This document shows, piece by piece, positions 35,447 through 44,093 of a stretch of 64,000 nucleotides of DNA. The stretch comes from Vulcanimicrobiota bacterium (GTDB lineage: Bacteria > Vulcanimicrobiota > Vulcanimicrobiia > Vulcanimicrobiales > Vulcanimicrobiaceae). Positions within the stretch are counted from its first letter, which is position 1. Each line of letters opens with the position of its first letter. The position numbers and the translations under genes are program-made. The stretch is from assembly GCA_003140215.1 (NCBI GenBank), contig PLJL01000001.1, positions 562,501 through 626,500 on the forward strand, read 5' to 3'. The notes beneath the pieces are model-generated. The model was given only the letters and a program-made list of their open reading frames with translations. It had not been told where the DNA came from and searched no databases.

Positions 35447-36334
35447 TCAGAGCGAACGGGTGGATACGGGCGGAGCGATGGCGGCTGCCGCGCGCAGGTT
35501 CAAGTACTCGCCGACGATCACCAGCATGGCGAAGGGGATCACGATCTGGGTGATGACGCTGCTTACGATGGGCCCGAGGAAGGGGATCAAGTACAGCGGC
35601 AGCGTGAGGAGCCCGGCGCAGAACGAGATCACCGCGATCAGAATGCCGATGATCAGCGTGGGCACGAAGCGCTGTGTGGCGATCCGGAACGATTCCGCGA
35701 TCGACGAAAATCCCGGACGCTTCCCGATGATCGCCGCCGGCATCGCGTAGAGCGTAAAGATCCAAAACGCGAGGAGCGAGATCATCTGCGACGACACGAT
35801 CAAGACCGGGTTCACGCCTGACCACGTCCACGGCAGGAGCAACAAGGTCGCCGCGACGATGCCGAGGCCGATCAGGCCGAGCGCGGTCATCGCGACGTTC
35901 CCGCCCTCTTCTTTAAAGGCTGCCGATCCGTCGGCGAGCGTGGTCGTACCGCGCGCCCACGCCGCCCCGGCCATGCTGACGGTATACGCCGTGGTCGCGA
36001 TATAGGCCAGAATCCCTACGCCCGCGAGGATGATGCCGCGCACGAAGAGCTCTTCGGTGCCCGCACCTCCGCCCGCACCTGCGGCCAAGACCGCGATCCC
36101 CGCGAGGACGATGCCGCGCACGAAGGCCCCGCCCACCCACGTCATCGCCAGCGCGGGGTTGACGTCGTACTCCACCGACCAGTGGGAGCCGGGGGGGCCG
36201 AGGAATCCGAGGAATCCAGAGATGATCCCGACGACCGCCCCGACCACGATGCCGGGAACGATGATGATCCAATTGCGCGTCAGCAACTCCCACGCGCGGG
36301 AGAAGACGCTCGCGACCGATTGCGGTTGATTCAC
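35447..36334 (-). CDS. Polytopic membrane protein with internal duplication
   Basis: 295 residues with about seven hydrophobic segments. Residues near 72-85 (FVRGIVLAGIAVLAAG) are repeated near 98-111 (FVRGIILAGVGILAYI), so a short membrane unit was duplicated. The rest has the layout of glycerophosphoryl-diester/DUF-type membrane proteins with a conserved SIAESFRIATQRFVPTLIIG helix. No catalytic motif seen. It lies between the two copies of the ~48-bp repeat and may be cargo of a small inserted element. Confidence 0.7.
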   Translation of the reverse strand: MNQPQSVASVFSRAWELLTRNWIIIVPGIVVGAVVGIISGFLGFLGPPGSHWSVEYDVNPALAMTWVGGAFVRGIVLAGIAVLAAGAGGGAGTEELFVRGIILAGVGILAYIATTAYTVSMAGAAWARGTTTLADGSAAFKEEGGNVAMTALGLIGLGIVAATLLLLPWTWSGVNPVLIVSSQMISLLAFWIFTLYAMPAAIIGKRPGFSSIAESFRIATQRFVPTLIIGILIAVISFCAGLLTLPLYLIPFLGPIVSSVITQIVIPFAMLVIVGEYLNLRAAAAIAPPVSTRSL

Positions 36335-36414
36335 GCCCGTTGATTCGCTCTCCAGGGAGCCGCCCCCGGCCCGGCCCTCCGTCCCCGTTCGAACTAAATT
36401 TAGCTAAACCCGGT

Positions 36415-36463
36415 ATGCCGCCTAAAACGCCGCCTATTCTGGCCGCAGAGTTTGTTGAAACGC
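36415..36463. repeat. ~48-bp repeat copy 2
   Basis: Holds ATGCCGCCTA (36415-36424) and ACGCCGCCTA (36427-36436), ending TTTGTTGAAACGCT. Same orientation as copy 1; together they bracket the 295-residue membrane protein. A further inverted TAGGCGGC lies at 36580-36587. Confidence 0.5.
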
Positions 36464-36483
36464 TGGAATCGCCACGCGCGCCC

Positions 36484-36510
36484 GCGGGTTCGAATCCCGT
36501 TGGGGCTACA
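36484..36510 (+). other. tRNA 3'-end (T-arm plus acceptor) fragment
   Basis: GCGGGTTCGAATCCCGT is a T-arm (stem CGGG/CCCG, loop TTCGAAT) followed by GGGGCTACA, like a tRNA acceptor strand. No D or anticodon arm lies upstream, and it does not match the tRNA-Ala at 35214. It may be a duplicated attachment-site end left by an integrated element. The 36334-36598 stretch otherwise holds only copy 2 of the repeat and AT-richer sequence. Confidence 0.45.
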
Positions 36511-36597
36511 AAACAAACCTTATATTGACGAGTGGTTTCTCGGGAGCGAGCATTGTCGCCGTCTTTGACGCAAAACCATTAGGCGGCCCTATTTAGG

Positions 36598-36975
36598 TCA
36601 TTGGGGAAATGGGTCTCGACCACCCTTCGGAATACCAACTGCGTAGATGTAGTCGCGCGTCGCACGATTTACGATGATGCCCATACGCGCGTCAGGTGGT
36701 TCGTCGGCCCATTCTTGCGTGGGACCGAAGCAGGCCTCAATGCGATCACCGATGTGGAGTTTTACGATGAATCTTGCCATTGAGCCGTCGCCGGAGATCT
36801 CGAATGTTGTGCCGCTTTGGAGCGTAACGTGCCCCGTGGCGACGTGACTCGGGCCCGTCGGTCTAGCGATCGCGACAATCGCTGAGGGCGGCGTGCAAAG
36901 CATCATGGCTGCCCGCGTTTCGCAGCCGTCCACTGCCGCACCTTTGGGGGAAACCTCGTTTGAAACACGCGACAC
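36598..36975 (-). CDS. Hypothetical small protein
   Basis: 125 residues, from an ATG at 36975, 45 bases from the divergent exported protein. Composition is less GC-biased than the backbone. The region HVATGHVTLQSGTTFEISGDGSMARFIVKLHIGDRIEACFGP reads as a beta-rich domain; no family recognised and no signal or membrane segment. Reality is supported mainly by balanced amino-acid use and by the absence of a better frame here. An internal start at the double Met near residue 24 is possible. Confidence 0.4.
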   Translation of the reverse strand: MSRVSNEVSPKGAAVDGCETRAAMMLCTPPSAIVAIARPTGPSHVATGHVTLQSGTTFEISGDGSMARFIVKLHIGDRIEACFGPTQEWADEPPDARMGIIVNRATRDYIYAVGIPKGGRDPFPQ

Positions 36976-37020
36976 CCAAGTTCGGAGGTTCCAAAACAGA
37001 TCCGCAAGAACAGGAGTCGC

Positions 37021-37506
37021 ATGATGAAGCTGAATCTATCGATCCTCTTCGTTCCGCTGCTTCTGCTAGGTAATGCCGTCGGCGCTGACGCCGCGACGAC
37101 CTCCGGTCCGAACGCTCTGGCCCTCGCCGCCCTTGTCGCCGATCACACATCGGCACTGACCGCTGCGCAAAAACGTCAGATGGCGTGGTTGTTCGATGGT
37201 TACGTCGCGCGCATTCCTACGGGAGCCGGTCCGATCTCAGTTAACGCTGACAGCGTGACCTGCCGGGCGAGCAACGTCGACATATCGGCGCGGTCCTGCA
37301 CGCTCACACTGGGCACGACGACCGTCTCGGTGAAAGGCCGGCTCGCGAATGAGCTCTTCGCAACAATGGCGGAGGCCGGAGTGAGTGCCCAAGGCGCTGC
37401 CGGAACGATCTTCATTGGTCTTACGCACCTATCGTGCACGATTGGGCCCCAAGCGATTCGCCGGCGTGACGGTTCGGGTGCCAGCTGCTCATACCAACCA
37501 CATTGA
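37021..37506 (+). CDS. Exported small protein of unknown function
   Basis: 161 residues, ATG preceded by CAGGAG. Clear signal peptide (NLSILFVPLLLLGNAVGADA). The mature part is Thr/Ala/Ser-rich with six cysteines that could form disulfides; LTAAQKRQMAWLFDGY is helical, and VTCRASNVDISARSCTLTLGTTTVSVKG looks beta-rich. No family recognised. It is divergent from the small hypothetical gene and convergent with the nSTAND gene 47 bases away. Confidence 0.65.
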   Translation: MMKLNLSILFVPLLLLGNAVGADAATTSGPNALALAALVADHTSALTAAQKRQMAWLFDGYVARIPTGAGPISVNADSVTCRASNVDISARSCTLTLGTTTVSVKGRLANELFATMAEAGVSAQGAAGTIFIGLTHLSCTIGPQAIRRRDGSGASCSYQPH

Positions 37507-37553
37507 ATGCGCCCACCACGAAGCCGGCAAAGCTGGCCGGACCGCGAACTGGG

Positions 37554-40500
37554 TCAGCTCGGCAGGTCGGCCAGCTTCTTTTCAAGCTCCTTCACCATGG
37601 GCTGGTCTTTCGGGAGAAGCTTCCCCTGCGCGTTCAGCGCGCGTGCGATCGTTAGTGCGCGCGTATAATTGTTGCGGGGGTCGTCTCCGGCATCGCCGAT
37701 GTTGCCGAGAGCAATGAACAGATCGCGCTGCAATGTCGCGTTGGTCGGGTCGCTCTCGGCGAGCCGCAAGTTGATCGCTACAGCCTCGCGGTAATAGCTC
37801 AGCGCGTCCTTCGTCTTGCTCTGGGAATAGAGCAGGTTCCCGAGGCGGTTGTAGCCGACCGCCAGAGCCTGCTGCCAACGCGCATTCCCGGGATCGGCCT
37901 CGGCAAGCCGTTTCTTGATGGCGAGGCTGTCGCTATAGAGTTTTAGAGCGTCGGCCCACTTCTTCTGAAGGGCCATCACGTCACCCGCACCGATGTAAAC
38001 GGAGGCCAGATCGTCCTGCCAGGTCGCGTTCAACGGATCGGAAGCGACAGCCCGCTCCCCGACGGTCACAGCCTCCCGATACTGTTCTGATGCAAGGTCG
38101 TAATCGTCCTGAGCTTGGAGCGTTGCGGCGACGTTCGAATACGATTCGGAAAGCTGGTGCTGGGAACTCACATTGGTGACGTCGCTGTCGGCGAGCCGCT
38201 TGTCGATCACGAGAGCCTTGCGGACGTACGTGAGACCGTCACGCGGGTTGCCCTGTGCGGTGAGCATGTTCCCGAGGCCATTGTACGCGCCGGAGAGGTT
38301 TCGCTGTAAGGTCGCATTGCCGGTATCGGTCATGGCGACCCTCTCTCTGATCGCCAGGGCGTCGCGATAGATGCGCAGAGCATCCGAGAGCTTCCCGTGG
38401 TGGAAGAGCCCGTAGGAAAACTCGCCGTAGAACGTTGCGAGGTCGCTCTGCAGCGTAGCGTTCCCGGGATCGCGGTCGGCGAGCTGCTTTCGGATCGCGA
38501 TCCCGGCCCGATAGAGGTCCAACGCATTTCGTTCGTCGCCCCGTGAAAGAAGCTCGTAGCCGACGTTGACATAGGACGTCGACAGAAGCTGCTGCCAACG
38601 AACGTTCTCGGGGTCCGTCTGTGCGACGCCCTTCGCAATGTCCAAGCCGCTGGTGTAGAGCTTTTGCGCCGCAGCGGGATCGCCGCGCAACTCGAGCACG
38701 TCGGCGACGCTGTTGCCGGATCGAACCAGCTCGGCCCGCCAGCTTTGATTCGTCGGGTCGGTGTGCACGAGGCTCCCGGTGATGGCGAAGCGCTCGCGAT
38801 AGACCTTAAGTGCCTCCGCGTGGTTGTTTTGCGTGACCAGGACGTAACCGACGTTGAAGTACGCCGTGGAAAGGTCGCGCTGCCAGGTCGCGTTGTTGGC
38901 GTCGATCTTGGCGAGCCGAACGCTGATCGCAAGGCTGTCCCGGAGATACCTGAGTGATTCGGAAAGGTGCCCCTGGTAGAACAGGACGTACCCGATCTTG
39001 CTCTGCGACACCGAAAGATCGCTCTGCCACGCCGCGTTGCCCGGGTCTTTTCTCCCCAGGCCTTCCGCGATCGAGAGAGCGTTGCGGTAGTTTTCCGATG
39101 CCTTGGAGAGATCGTTCTTCGCAAAGAGCGCGTCGCCGACGTTACGATACGACACGGCGAGATCGCTTTGCCGTCGCGCATTGTTCGGGTCGGCATCCGC
39201 GAGGCGCTTTGCAATCGCGAAGTCCTCGAGGTAGTAGTGCAGCGCGTCGCGCGCATCGCCGCGATCGGCAAATGCGTCGCCGACCTTTCCGTACGATGCC
39301 GCAAGATCGTGTTCCCACGCCGGCGTTGTGACAGAGGCCGTCGCCAGCCGTACCCGTATCGCAAGTCCCGCGCGGTACTCGCTGAGCGCATCACGGGAGC
39401 TGCCTTCCCGGTACAAGATGTCGCCGAGCTTCTCGTGCGACTCCGCCAAGTCGTGCTGCCAGCCGGCGTTACGGGGTTCGGCGCGCGCGATGCGGGCAGC
39501 GATCGCCAGCGCCGCGCGGTGCGACGCCCGAGCCTGGGGGAGGCTTCCGCGAGCGGCAAAGACGTCGCCGGCTTTCCTTTCGGATGCCGCCAATTCGCTC
39601 TGCCACGTGTTATTGCGCGGATTGGTCGCGACCAGGCGCTCCATGATCGCGCGGGAACGCGTCGCTGCGTCGAGCGCCGATTTCGTATCGCCCTGCTCGA
39701 GCAGCGTCGTCGCGATCTCGACCAGTGCGCCGTGCTCGCTTTCGCGCAATTCCGGCGTCGCGAAGCCGCCGCTCATGAGCTGACGCTGCAGCGCCTCGGT
39801 TCGGCCGAGGATCTGGCGCGTCACATCGACCGGGACGCCGCGATCGCGGAACCGTTGCGCGACGTCGGAGACGACGTCGTTCGCCGTGCGGGTCGCGACG
39901 ATGACGGCTTTCTTCGTGCGGTCCTGCTGGTATTGCGCGAGACGCCGTTGCCGCTCGGTCTCGCGCAGCGCGCGCTGCGCTTCGTCGAGCGCGGCGATCG
40001 TCGCCTTGTGTTCGCTCCTAATCTCGCCCAACGCGCGCTGAGCGGCCTTGCGCTGCGCCTTTTCGGTGTCCAGCGTCTTCGTTTCGGCCAGCACGCGCCG
40101 CGCATTGGCCGCCCGCATCCGCTGGTTGGCAAGCAGCGTCCCTTCCTGGGCTTTTTGGCTCTGGCGTAGTGCCGCATCGGCATCCAACCGCAGCCGCCAC
40201 GAAAGTCCGCCCAGCACGAGGGCCACGACCGCGACTGCGAACATGGCGAGCGCCGCAATCCGCGTACGCCGAGAAACGGCTCGGGCGGCGTCGGCGCGCA
40301 TCCGTTCCACCACCGCCAGATTCTCGAGATGCTCGCGTTCCGCGGCTTCCTCCGCGTTCTTGCGGCGCTGCTCTCGTTCGCGCTCGTGTTCGCGCTTGGC
40401 GATCCCGTCGTCGAGGAACGCCATCGCCTGCGAAAAGGCGCCCTTCACGTAGCGCTCTGCCCATTCGGCGGTCGGCTGCGCCGCCGCTCGCCACTGTTCG

Positions 40501-41798
40501 GCGATCGCGAGCCCGGGATCGGTCCACAGTGCGGCTTGGCCTTCCGCATGGAGCAGTGCATCCTGCGCGAGCCGGCGATACGTCAGCGCAGACGCGCCTT
40601 CGTCCCTGAGCCATTCTTCGAGGCGACTCCACACGCGCATCAGGCTCTCGTGTGAGATGTCGACCACGCTGTGATCGCTCAGCTCGTCCCCGAAGCGCGG
40701 CTTGAGCAGCGATCGGCCGGGGGCGCGGAACGCCTCGATGACCCATCTCAACTCGTCGTCCGGGTCCCGCGTGATCGCTCGGGCGGTGGCGAGCTCGACC
40801 GGGCGCCGTATTCCCCGGTTGTCGCTGCCGAGCTCGGTAATCGCGCAGAAAAGGCGCCGGGCAACCTCCCGGATCTGCGGCGGCAACTCGCCGTAGATGC
40901 TCTCGGCGTGAAGGTCGAGCGCCCTTTTCAGTCCGCCGGTCTTCTCGTAGTGCGGAATGTCAAGGGGTTCGTTGCGGGCATGATCAGCTTTCCAGATGTC
41001 CCAGGTACGCATCAAGGCGTGTTGCAAGACCGGAAGCTGATCGGGGTCGTCGCCGACGTCGTTCAGAAGCTGGTTCACGAGCCTCGGCGCGATCATCTGC
41101 TCGGCGACGCGAACGGGGCCGACGATGGCTCGTTCGAGCTGAGCCCGGTTCATTCGTGGGATCAGAAAGAGCCCGTCGTTGATTCGTTCCGGCAGGTCTG
41201 CGAACTGTGCGCAGTCACCCAGGAAGTCGGAACGCATGGTGAGTGCGACGTAGAGCGGTACGCCGGGATATTCGCTCGCCGCGAGCAGCAGCTTCACGAA
41301 CGCAGCGGCGGCATCGACGTCGAGCTGCGAATAGCGGAAGAGCTCCTCGAACTGATCGACGACGACGAGGAGATTCTCGTCCGCGTGCAACGCCGCTTGC
41401 TGTGCGATCTCGACGAGTCCGAGCCCACCTCGGTCGAGCACTGCGTGAGCCAGGTCGATGCGAAGCTGAGCATCCCCCTCGTGGCCGAGCACGCCTTCGC
41501 GGTCGAGCTCGCGCGCGAGCGCGGCCAGCGGCTCGTTCCCCGGCATCATCGTGACGATTCGCCAGCGCGATCCCGCCCCCGACATCGCGCCGACGCGTAG
41601 CGCGGGGAACAGTCCGGCACGCACGAGCGACGATTTGCCGCTCCCCGACGTGCCTACCACGGCGACGAAGCGACGCAGACGCAGACGCCCTAACAGCTCG
41701 TCGATCTGCTCTTCGCGTCCGAAAAAGAGATGGCCCTCGTCGGCTTCGAACGGCCGCAGCCCGGGAAAAGGATTCTCGGCGATCGGGGCGCCGATCAT
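37554..41798 (-). CDS. nSTAND1-type NTPase with transmembrane/coiled-coil and 13 TPR-like repeats (system A sensor)
   Basis: 1414 residues; ATG at 41798 overlaps the TIR gene stop (ATGA). Residues 10-28 NPFPGLRPFEADEGHLFFG and Walker A GTSGSGKSS (49-57), Walker B VVVDQFEEL (145-153) and HAL-type SLMRVW downstream identify the nSTAND1/NACHT-related NTPase. A hydrophobic helix follows at about 508-528, then a charged coiled coil. From about 650 to 1414 runs a regular array of 13 units of 48 residues, each like PxNAxWQxDLAxSYxNVGDxL (TPR/SEL-like), plus a partial one. STAND proteins sense a ligand with the repeats and oligomerise through the NTPase; here the effector would be the coupled TIR protein. 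Confidence 0.9.
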   Translation of the reverse strand: MIGAPIAENPFPGLRPFEADEGHLFFGREEQIDELLGRLRLRRFVAVVGTSGSGKSSLVRAGLFPALRVGAMSGAGSRWRIVTMMPGNEPLAALARELDREGVLGHEGDAQLRIDLAHAVLDRGGLGLVEIAQQAALHADENLLVVVDQFEELFRYSQLDVDAAAAFVKLLLAASEYPGVPLYVALTMRSDFLGDCAQFADLPERINDGLFLIPRMNRAQLERAIVGPVRVAEQMIAPRLVNQLLNDVGDDPDQLPVLQHALMRTWDIWKADHARNEPLDIPHYEKTGGLKRALDLHAESIYGELPPQIREVARRLFCAITELGSDNRGIRRPVELATARAITRDPDDELRWVIEAFRAPGRSLLKPRFGDELSDHSVVDISHESLMRVWSRLEEWLRDEGASALTYRRLAQDALLHAEGQAALWTDPGLAIAEQWRAAAQPTAEWAERYVKGAFSQAMAFLDDGIAKREHEREREQRRKNAEEAAEREHLENLAVVERMRADAARAVSRRTRIAALAMFAVAVVALVLGGLSWRLRLDADAALRQSQKAQEGTLLANQRMRAANARRVLAETKTLDTEKAQRKAAQRALGEIRSEHKATIAALDEAQRALRETERQRRLAQYQQDRTKKAVIVATRTANDVVSDVAQRFRDRGVPVDVTRQILGRTEALQRQLMSGGFATPELRESEHGALVEIATTLLEQGDTKSALDAATRSRAIMERLVATNPRNNTWQSELAASERKAGDVFAARGSLPQARASHRAALAIAARIARAEPRNAGWQHDLAESHEKLGDILYREGSSRDALSEYRAGLAIRVRLATASVTTPAWEHDLAASYGKVGDAFADRGDARDALHYYLEDFAIAKRLADADPNNARRQSDLAVSYRNVGDALFAKNDLSKASENYRNALSIAEGLGRKDPGNAAWQSDLSVSQSKIGYVLFYQGHLSESLRYLRDSLAISVRLAKIDANNATWQRDLSTAYFNVGYVLVTQNNHAEALKVYRERFAITGSLVHTDPTNQSWRAELVRSGNSVADVLELRGDPAAAQKLYTSGLDIAKGVAQTDPENVRWQQLLSTSYVNVGYELLSRGDERNALDLYRAGIAIRKQLADRDPGNATLQSDLATFYGEFSYGLFHHGKLSDALRIYRDALAIRERVAMTDTGNATLQRNLSGAYNGLGNMLTAQGNPRDGLTYVRKALVIDKRLADSDVTNVSSQHQLSESYSNVAATLQAQDDYDLASEQYREAVTVGERAVASDPLNATWQDDLASVYIGAGDVMALQKKWADALKLYSDSLAIKKRLAEADPGNARWQQALAVGYNRLGNLLYSQSKTKDALSYYREAVAINLRLAESDPTNATLQRDLFIALGNIGDAGDDPRNNYTRALTIARALNAQGKLLPKDQPMVKELEKKLADLPS

Positions 41799-43264
41799 AC
41801 GGCGGTGTCTTGCGCGCGCGCGATCGCGCTCAGAAACGGCGTGAATGCGGAAGGATCGAAGCCGTCGTACATCTCCATCTTGATGACGGACTTGTTGCGG
41901 AAGCGGTCTTTGTCGGTGCTCCGCTCGGGAACGACGACGACGCCGCGGGCCCGAAACGGGGCTGCACGACCGTACGCGAATGCCTTCTGCAAGTCCATGA
42001 CGCGCTGTGGTAGCCAGTACGCGGGGGCGGCTCCCCAATACAGCAAAACTGCGTCGCACTCGACGAGGCAGCGCTCGTCGTGCTGGCGGATATCCGCCTC
42101 TTTGCCGGCGAAGATCGGATACAACAACTCGAAGTTCTGTTCGTAGAGCCAGTTGTCTAGCGCTTTGACGTTTTCGGAATCGGACGCGTCCCAGACCAAG
42201 TAAATCGTCGGTGACGACGTTGCGGGCTGATCGGGAGCGCGGGCGACCTCGACCTCGGCCGGTTGCAAGGCGCTCAGAACGGCGTCCTTGAGTTTCTCGA
42301 ACGGCGTCACGACGAGGGCCGCCTCGTCGCTCAACCGTCTGACGAACGCCGCCTGGCGTTCCTCGTCGGGAACGACGTTCGGAGCCGACCAGACGAGGCG
42401 GGCGAGGTGCGGCCGTCGTTGCATCTCCTCGCCCGCCAGATCGTATTGAAGCTCGAGGATCGAGCGCTGCTCCCGTTCCGGTCCGTACGAGCTGCCGATC
42501 ATGTGAACGCAGACGTCGGCCTTCGCCAGATCGGTCTTCGCGAGTTCCTCGTAAGCGCGTCCGTAAGGATATGGCGAGACGGGCAGCACCTCATGTCCGT
42601 ACTGCGCGAGAGTCCGGCGCAGTCTGGCCGAAACGTCGGTGAGGTCGGCAGTGGTCTCCGCGAGGTAGACGACCTTGCCGCTATTCGGTGCGACGACGTC
42701 GCGTGCAGCGCCTTCGTCGCCGAGTTTCTTGAGGATCTCGCACGCATGGTAGGCGAGCGTGTTGACGCGTTTGGTGAACTCGAGCCGGCTCGCACTGTCG
42801 GCGTCGAGGTCGAACTCGAGCGGCCCGCCGCCCGGGTCCTGCCGATAGAATTCGTAGCCGAGGACATCCGAAAGATCGACCTTTGCCTGCTTTTCGAGAT
42901 CGCGGTCCACGGGCAGCTTGATGGCCTTGACGATTCGCGAGTGCGTATCGACGAAGAGGCCGCCCTGATGTGATGCGGCCTCGGCGAACAGCTCGAGCTC
43001 GGTGCTGCACCACTCGGATTTGAGATAGCCCGGCGAGAGGATGGACACGAGAATCTTCGATGCGCCGACCTCCTTTTTGATCGTCGGCGTCAGCACGGAT
43101 GTCCCCCGCATCACGGTCTCGTCGTAAAAGACGCTGCTGGCGCGGCCGAGCAACTGCGTGAGGCGGACCTCTACGGCCCGGTGAAATTTTGCGACCCACC
43201 CACGCTGAGATTCCGAGAGCGTGAAATTATCCGTGTGGGTGTAGCTGATGAAGATATCTCTCAT
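41795..43264 (-). CDS. TIR-domain protein with DUF4062-like middle and second TIR-like domain (system A effector)
   Basis: 489 residues. The N-terminal TIR (residues 1-150) starts MRDIFISYTHTD; ILSPGYLKSEWCSTELELF contains the NADase-type catalytic Glu (about residue 89). A middle domain (about 195-335) starts VVYLAETTADLTDVSARLRRTL and has VCVHMIGSSYG, like DUF4062. The C-terminal 345-489 part (LVWDASDSENVKALDNWLYEQ, CDAVLLYWGAAPAYWLP) resembles a degenerate second TIR. The stop overlaps the nSTAND ATG. NAD+ cleavage upon activation is inferred from TIR family knowledge. Confidence 0.88.
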   Translation of the reverse strand: MRDIFISYTHTDNFTLSESQRGWVAKFHRAVEVRLTQLLGRASSVFYDETVMRGTSVLTPTIKKEVGASKILVSILSPGYLKSEWCSTELELFAEAASHQGGLFVDTHSRIVKAIKLPVDRDLEKQAKVDLSDVLGYEFYRQDPGGGPLEFDLDADSASRLEFTKRVNTLAYHACEILKKLGDEGAARDVVAPNSGKVVYLAETTADLTDVSARLRRTLAQYGHEVLPVSPYPYGRAYEELAKTDLAKADVCVHMIGSSYGPEREQRSILELQYDLAGEEMQRRPHLARLVWSAPNVVPDEERQAAFVRRLSDEAALVVTPFEKLKDAVLSALQPAEVEVARAPDQPATSSPTIYLVWDASDSENVKALDNWLYEQNFELLYPIFAGKEADIRQHDERCLVECDAVLLYWGAAPAYWLPQRVMDLQKAFAYGRAAPFRARGVVVVPERSTDKDRFRNKSVIKMEMYDGFDPSAFTPFLSAIARAQDTAV

Positions 43265-43373
43265 CGTCCCGACCGTCCAATTGGAAGGCGCTCGCTTCGT
43301 CGCACTTCCGCTTAAGCCCTACGAGTCGCTATCTTCGGGTGCATGACACCCAACGGTTGTCGAGCCGGAGCAG

Positions 43374-43808
43374 CTAGCTCGAGGCTCGCGCGCGCAGGAG
43401 CATGCGTGCGCGCAGCATCAATCCGATGGCAGGGACGAGGCCCAGGCCGATGAGCATGAGGGGCAGCGTGAGGCCGCGCGTGTAGGCGGTGTCGCCGCGC
43501 AGCGTAACGTCGATCGTCTTGCCGACGTTGCCGGCGTCGGCGCCGTCGATCGTCCCGACGACGACGTGGCCGCCGTCGAGCAGCGACGACCCGCCGACGA
43601 TCCAGCTGCCGGTGCAGTGCGTGCTTGTCCACCTGCCGGAACCGGTTGTCTTACAGTCGTCGACCGTTGCGACCGCTCGGGGACCGGTCTGGCGCTGCAC
43701 GAGGAGAAAGATGCCGGACCCGATCATGACCGCCGCGATGATAGCCGCGACGATCGCAGCGAAAATCATGGCGCCCTTCGTAGGCGTGCGTCCCCTTCCG
43801 ATGATCAC
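43374..43808 (-). CDS. Two-helix membrane protein, DUF3592-like
   Basis: 144 residues from GTG 43808, or 131 from the ATG at 43769 (GAAGGG upstream). N-terminal helix IFAAIVAAIIAAVMIGSGIFLLV, an exported middle with VATVDDCKTTGSGRW and a second Cys, and C-terminal helix LTLPLMLIGLGLVPAIGLML. This layout matches DUF3592-like proteins of unknown function. It lies between the two conflict systems; its start is 16 bases from the divergent truncated DUF4436 remnant. Confidence 0.65.
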   Translation of the reverse strand: MIIGRGRTPTKGAMIFAAIVAAIIAAVMIGSGIFLLVQRQTGPRAVATVDDCKTTGSGRWTSTHCTGSWIVGGSSLLDGGHVVVGTIDGADAGNVGKTIDVTLRGDTAYTRGLTLPLMLIGLGLVPAIGLMLRARMLLRARASS

Positions 43809-43823
43809 GGCGTACTCACCATC

Positions 43824-44069
43824 ATGCTCACCATCATGCTCACCATCCTTGTGGCTCTGCGGCGCATCGACCCGGACTTCAGCTTGATGCTGTGGAGCGG
43901 CGCGATGCTCTTCGCGTTGCCTGCGGTGCGCAATTCACTACCCGATAGCCCGCCGCTCGGCATTCAGGCTGACTTTTACATCTTCATGTGGGCAGAATCT
44001 GTCGTTGCTGTCTCGATGGTTGTCCTAACGTCGTATTTGATCGCGAAGCGTGCCCGCGGCGGACCGTGA
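43824..44069 (+). pseudogene. C-terminal remnant of a DUF4436 membrane protein
   Basis: 81 residues from the first in-frame ATG. They match the last third of DUF4436 proteins as I know them: LVALRRIDPDFSLMLWSGAMLFALPAVRNSLPDSPPLGIQADF, then a final helix with WAESVVAVSMVVL. Full-length members have about 250-300 residues, so the 5' part is missing. A short 12-bp repeat (CACCATCATGCT) sits at its start, a likely break or slippage point. Confidence 0.6.
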
Positions 44070-44093
44070 GCGGTAGCCCCGATCCGGCGCCCG

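Noticed and set aside
35290..36600. Integrase gene expected beside the tRNA
   Set aside because: No frame with tyrosine or serine recombinase motifs could be found in the stretch.
38100..39700. Regular 144-base period resembling DNA repeats or a CRISPR array
   Set aside because: It is protein-level repetition (48-residue TPR-like units) with diverged DNA; no constant direct repeats with unique spacers.
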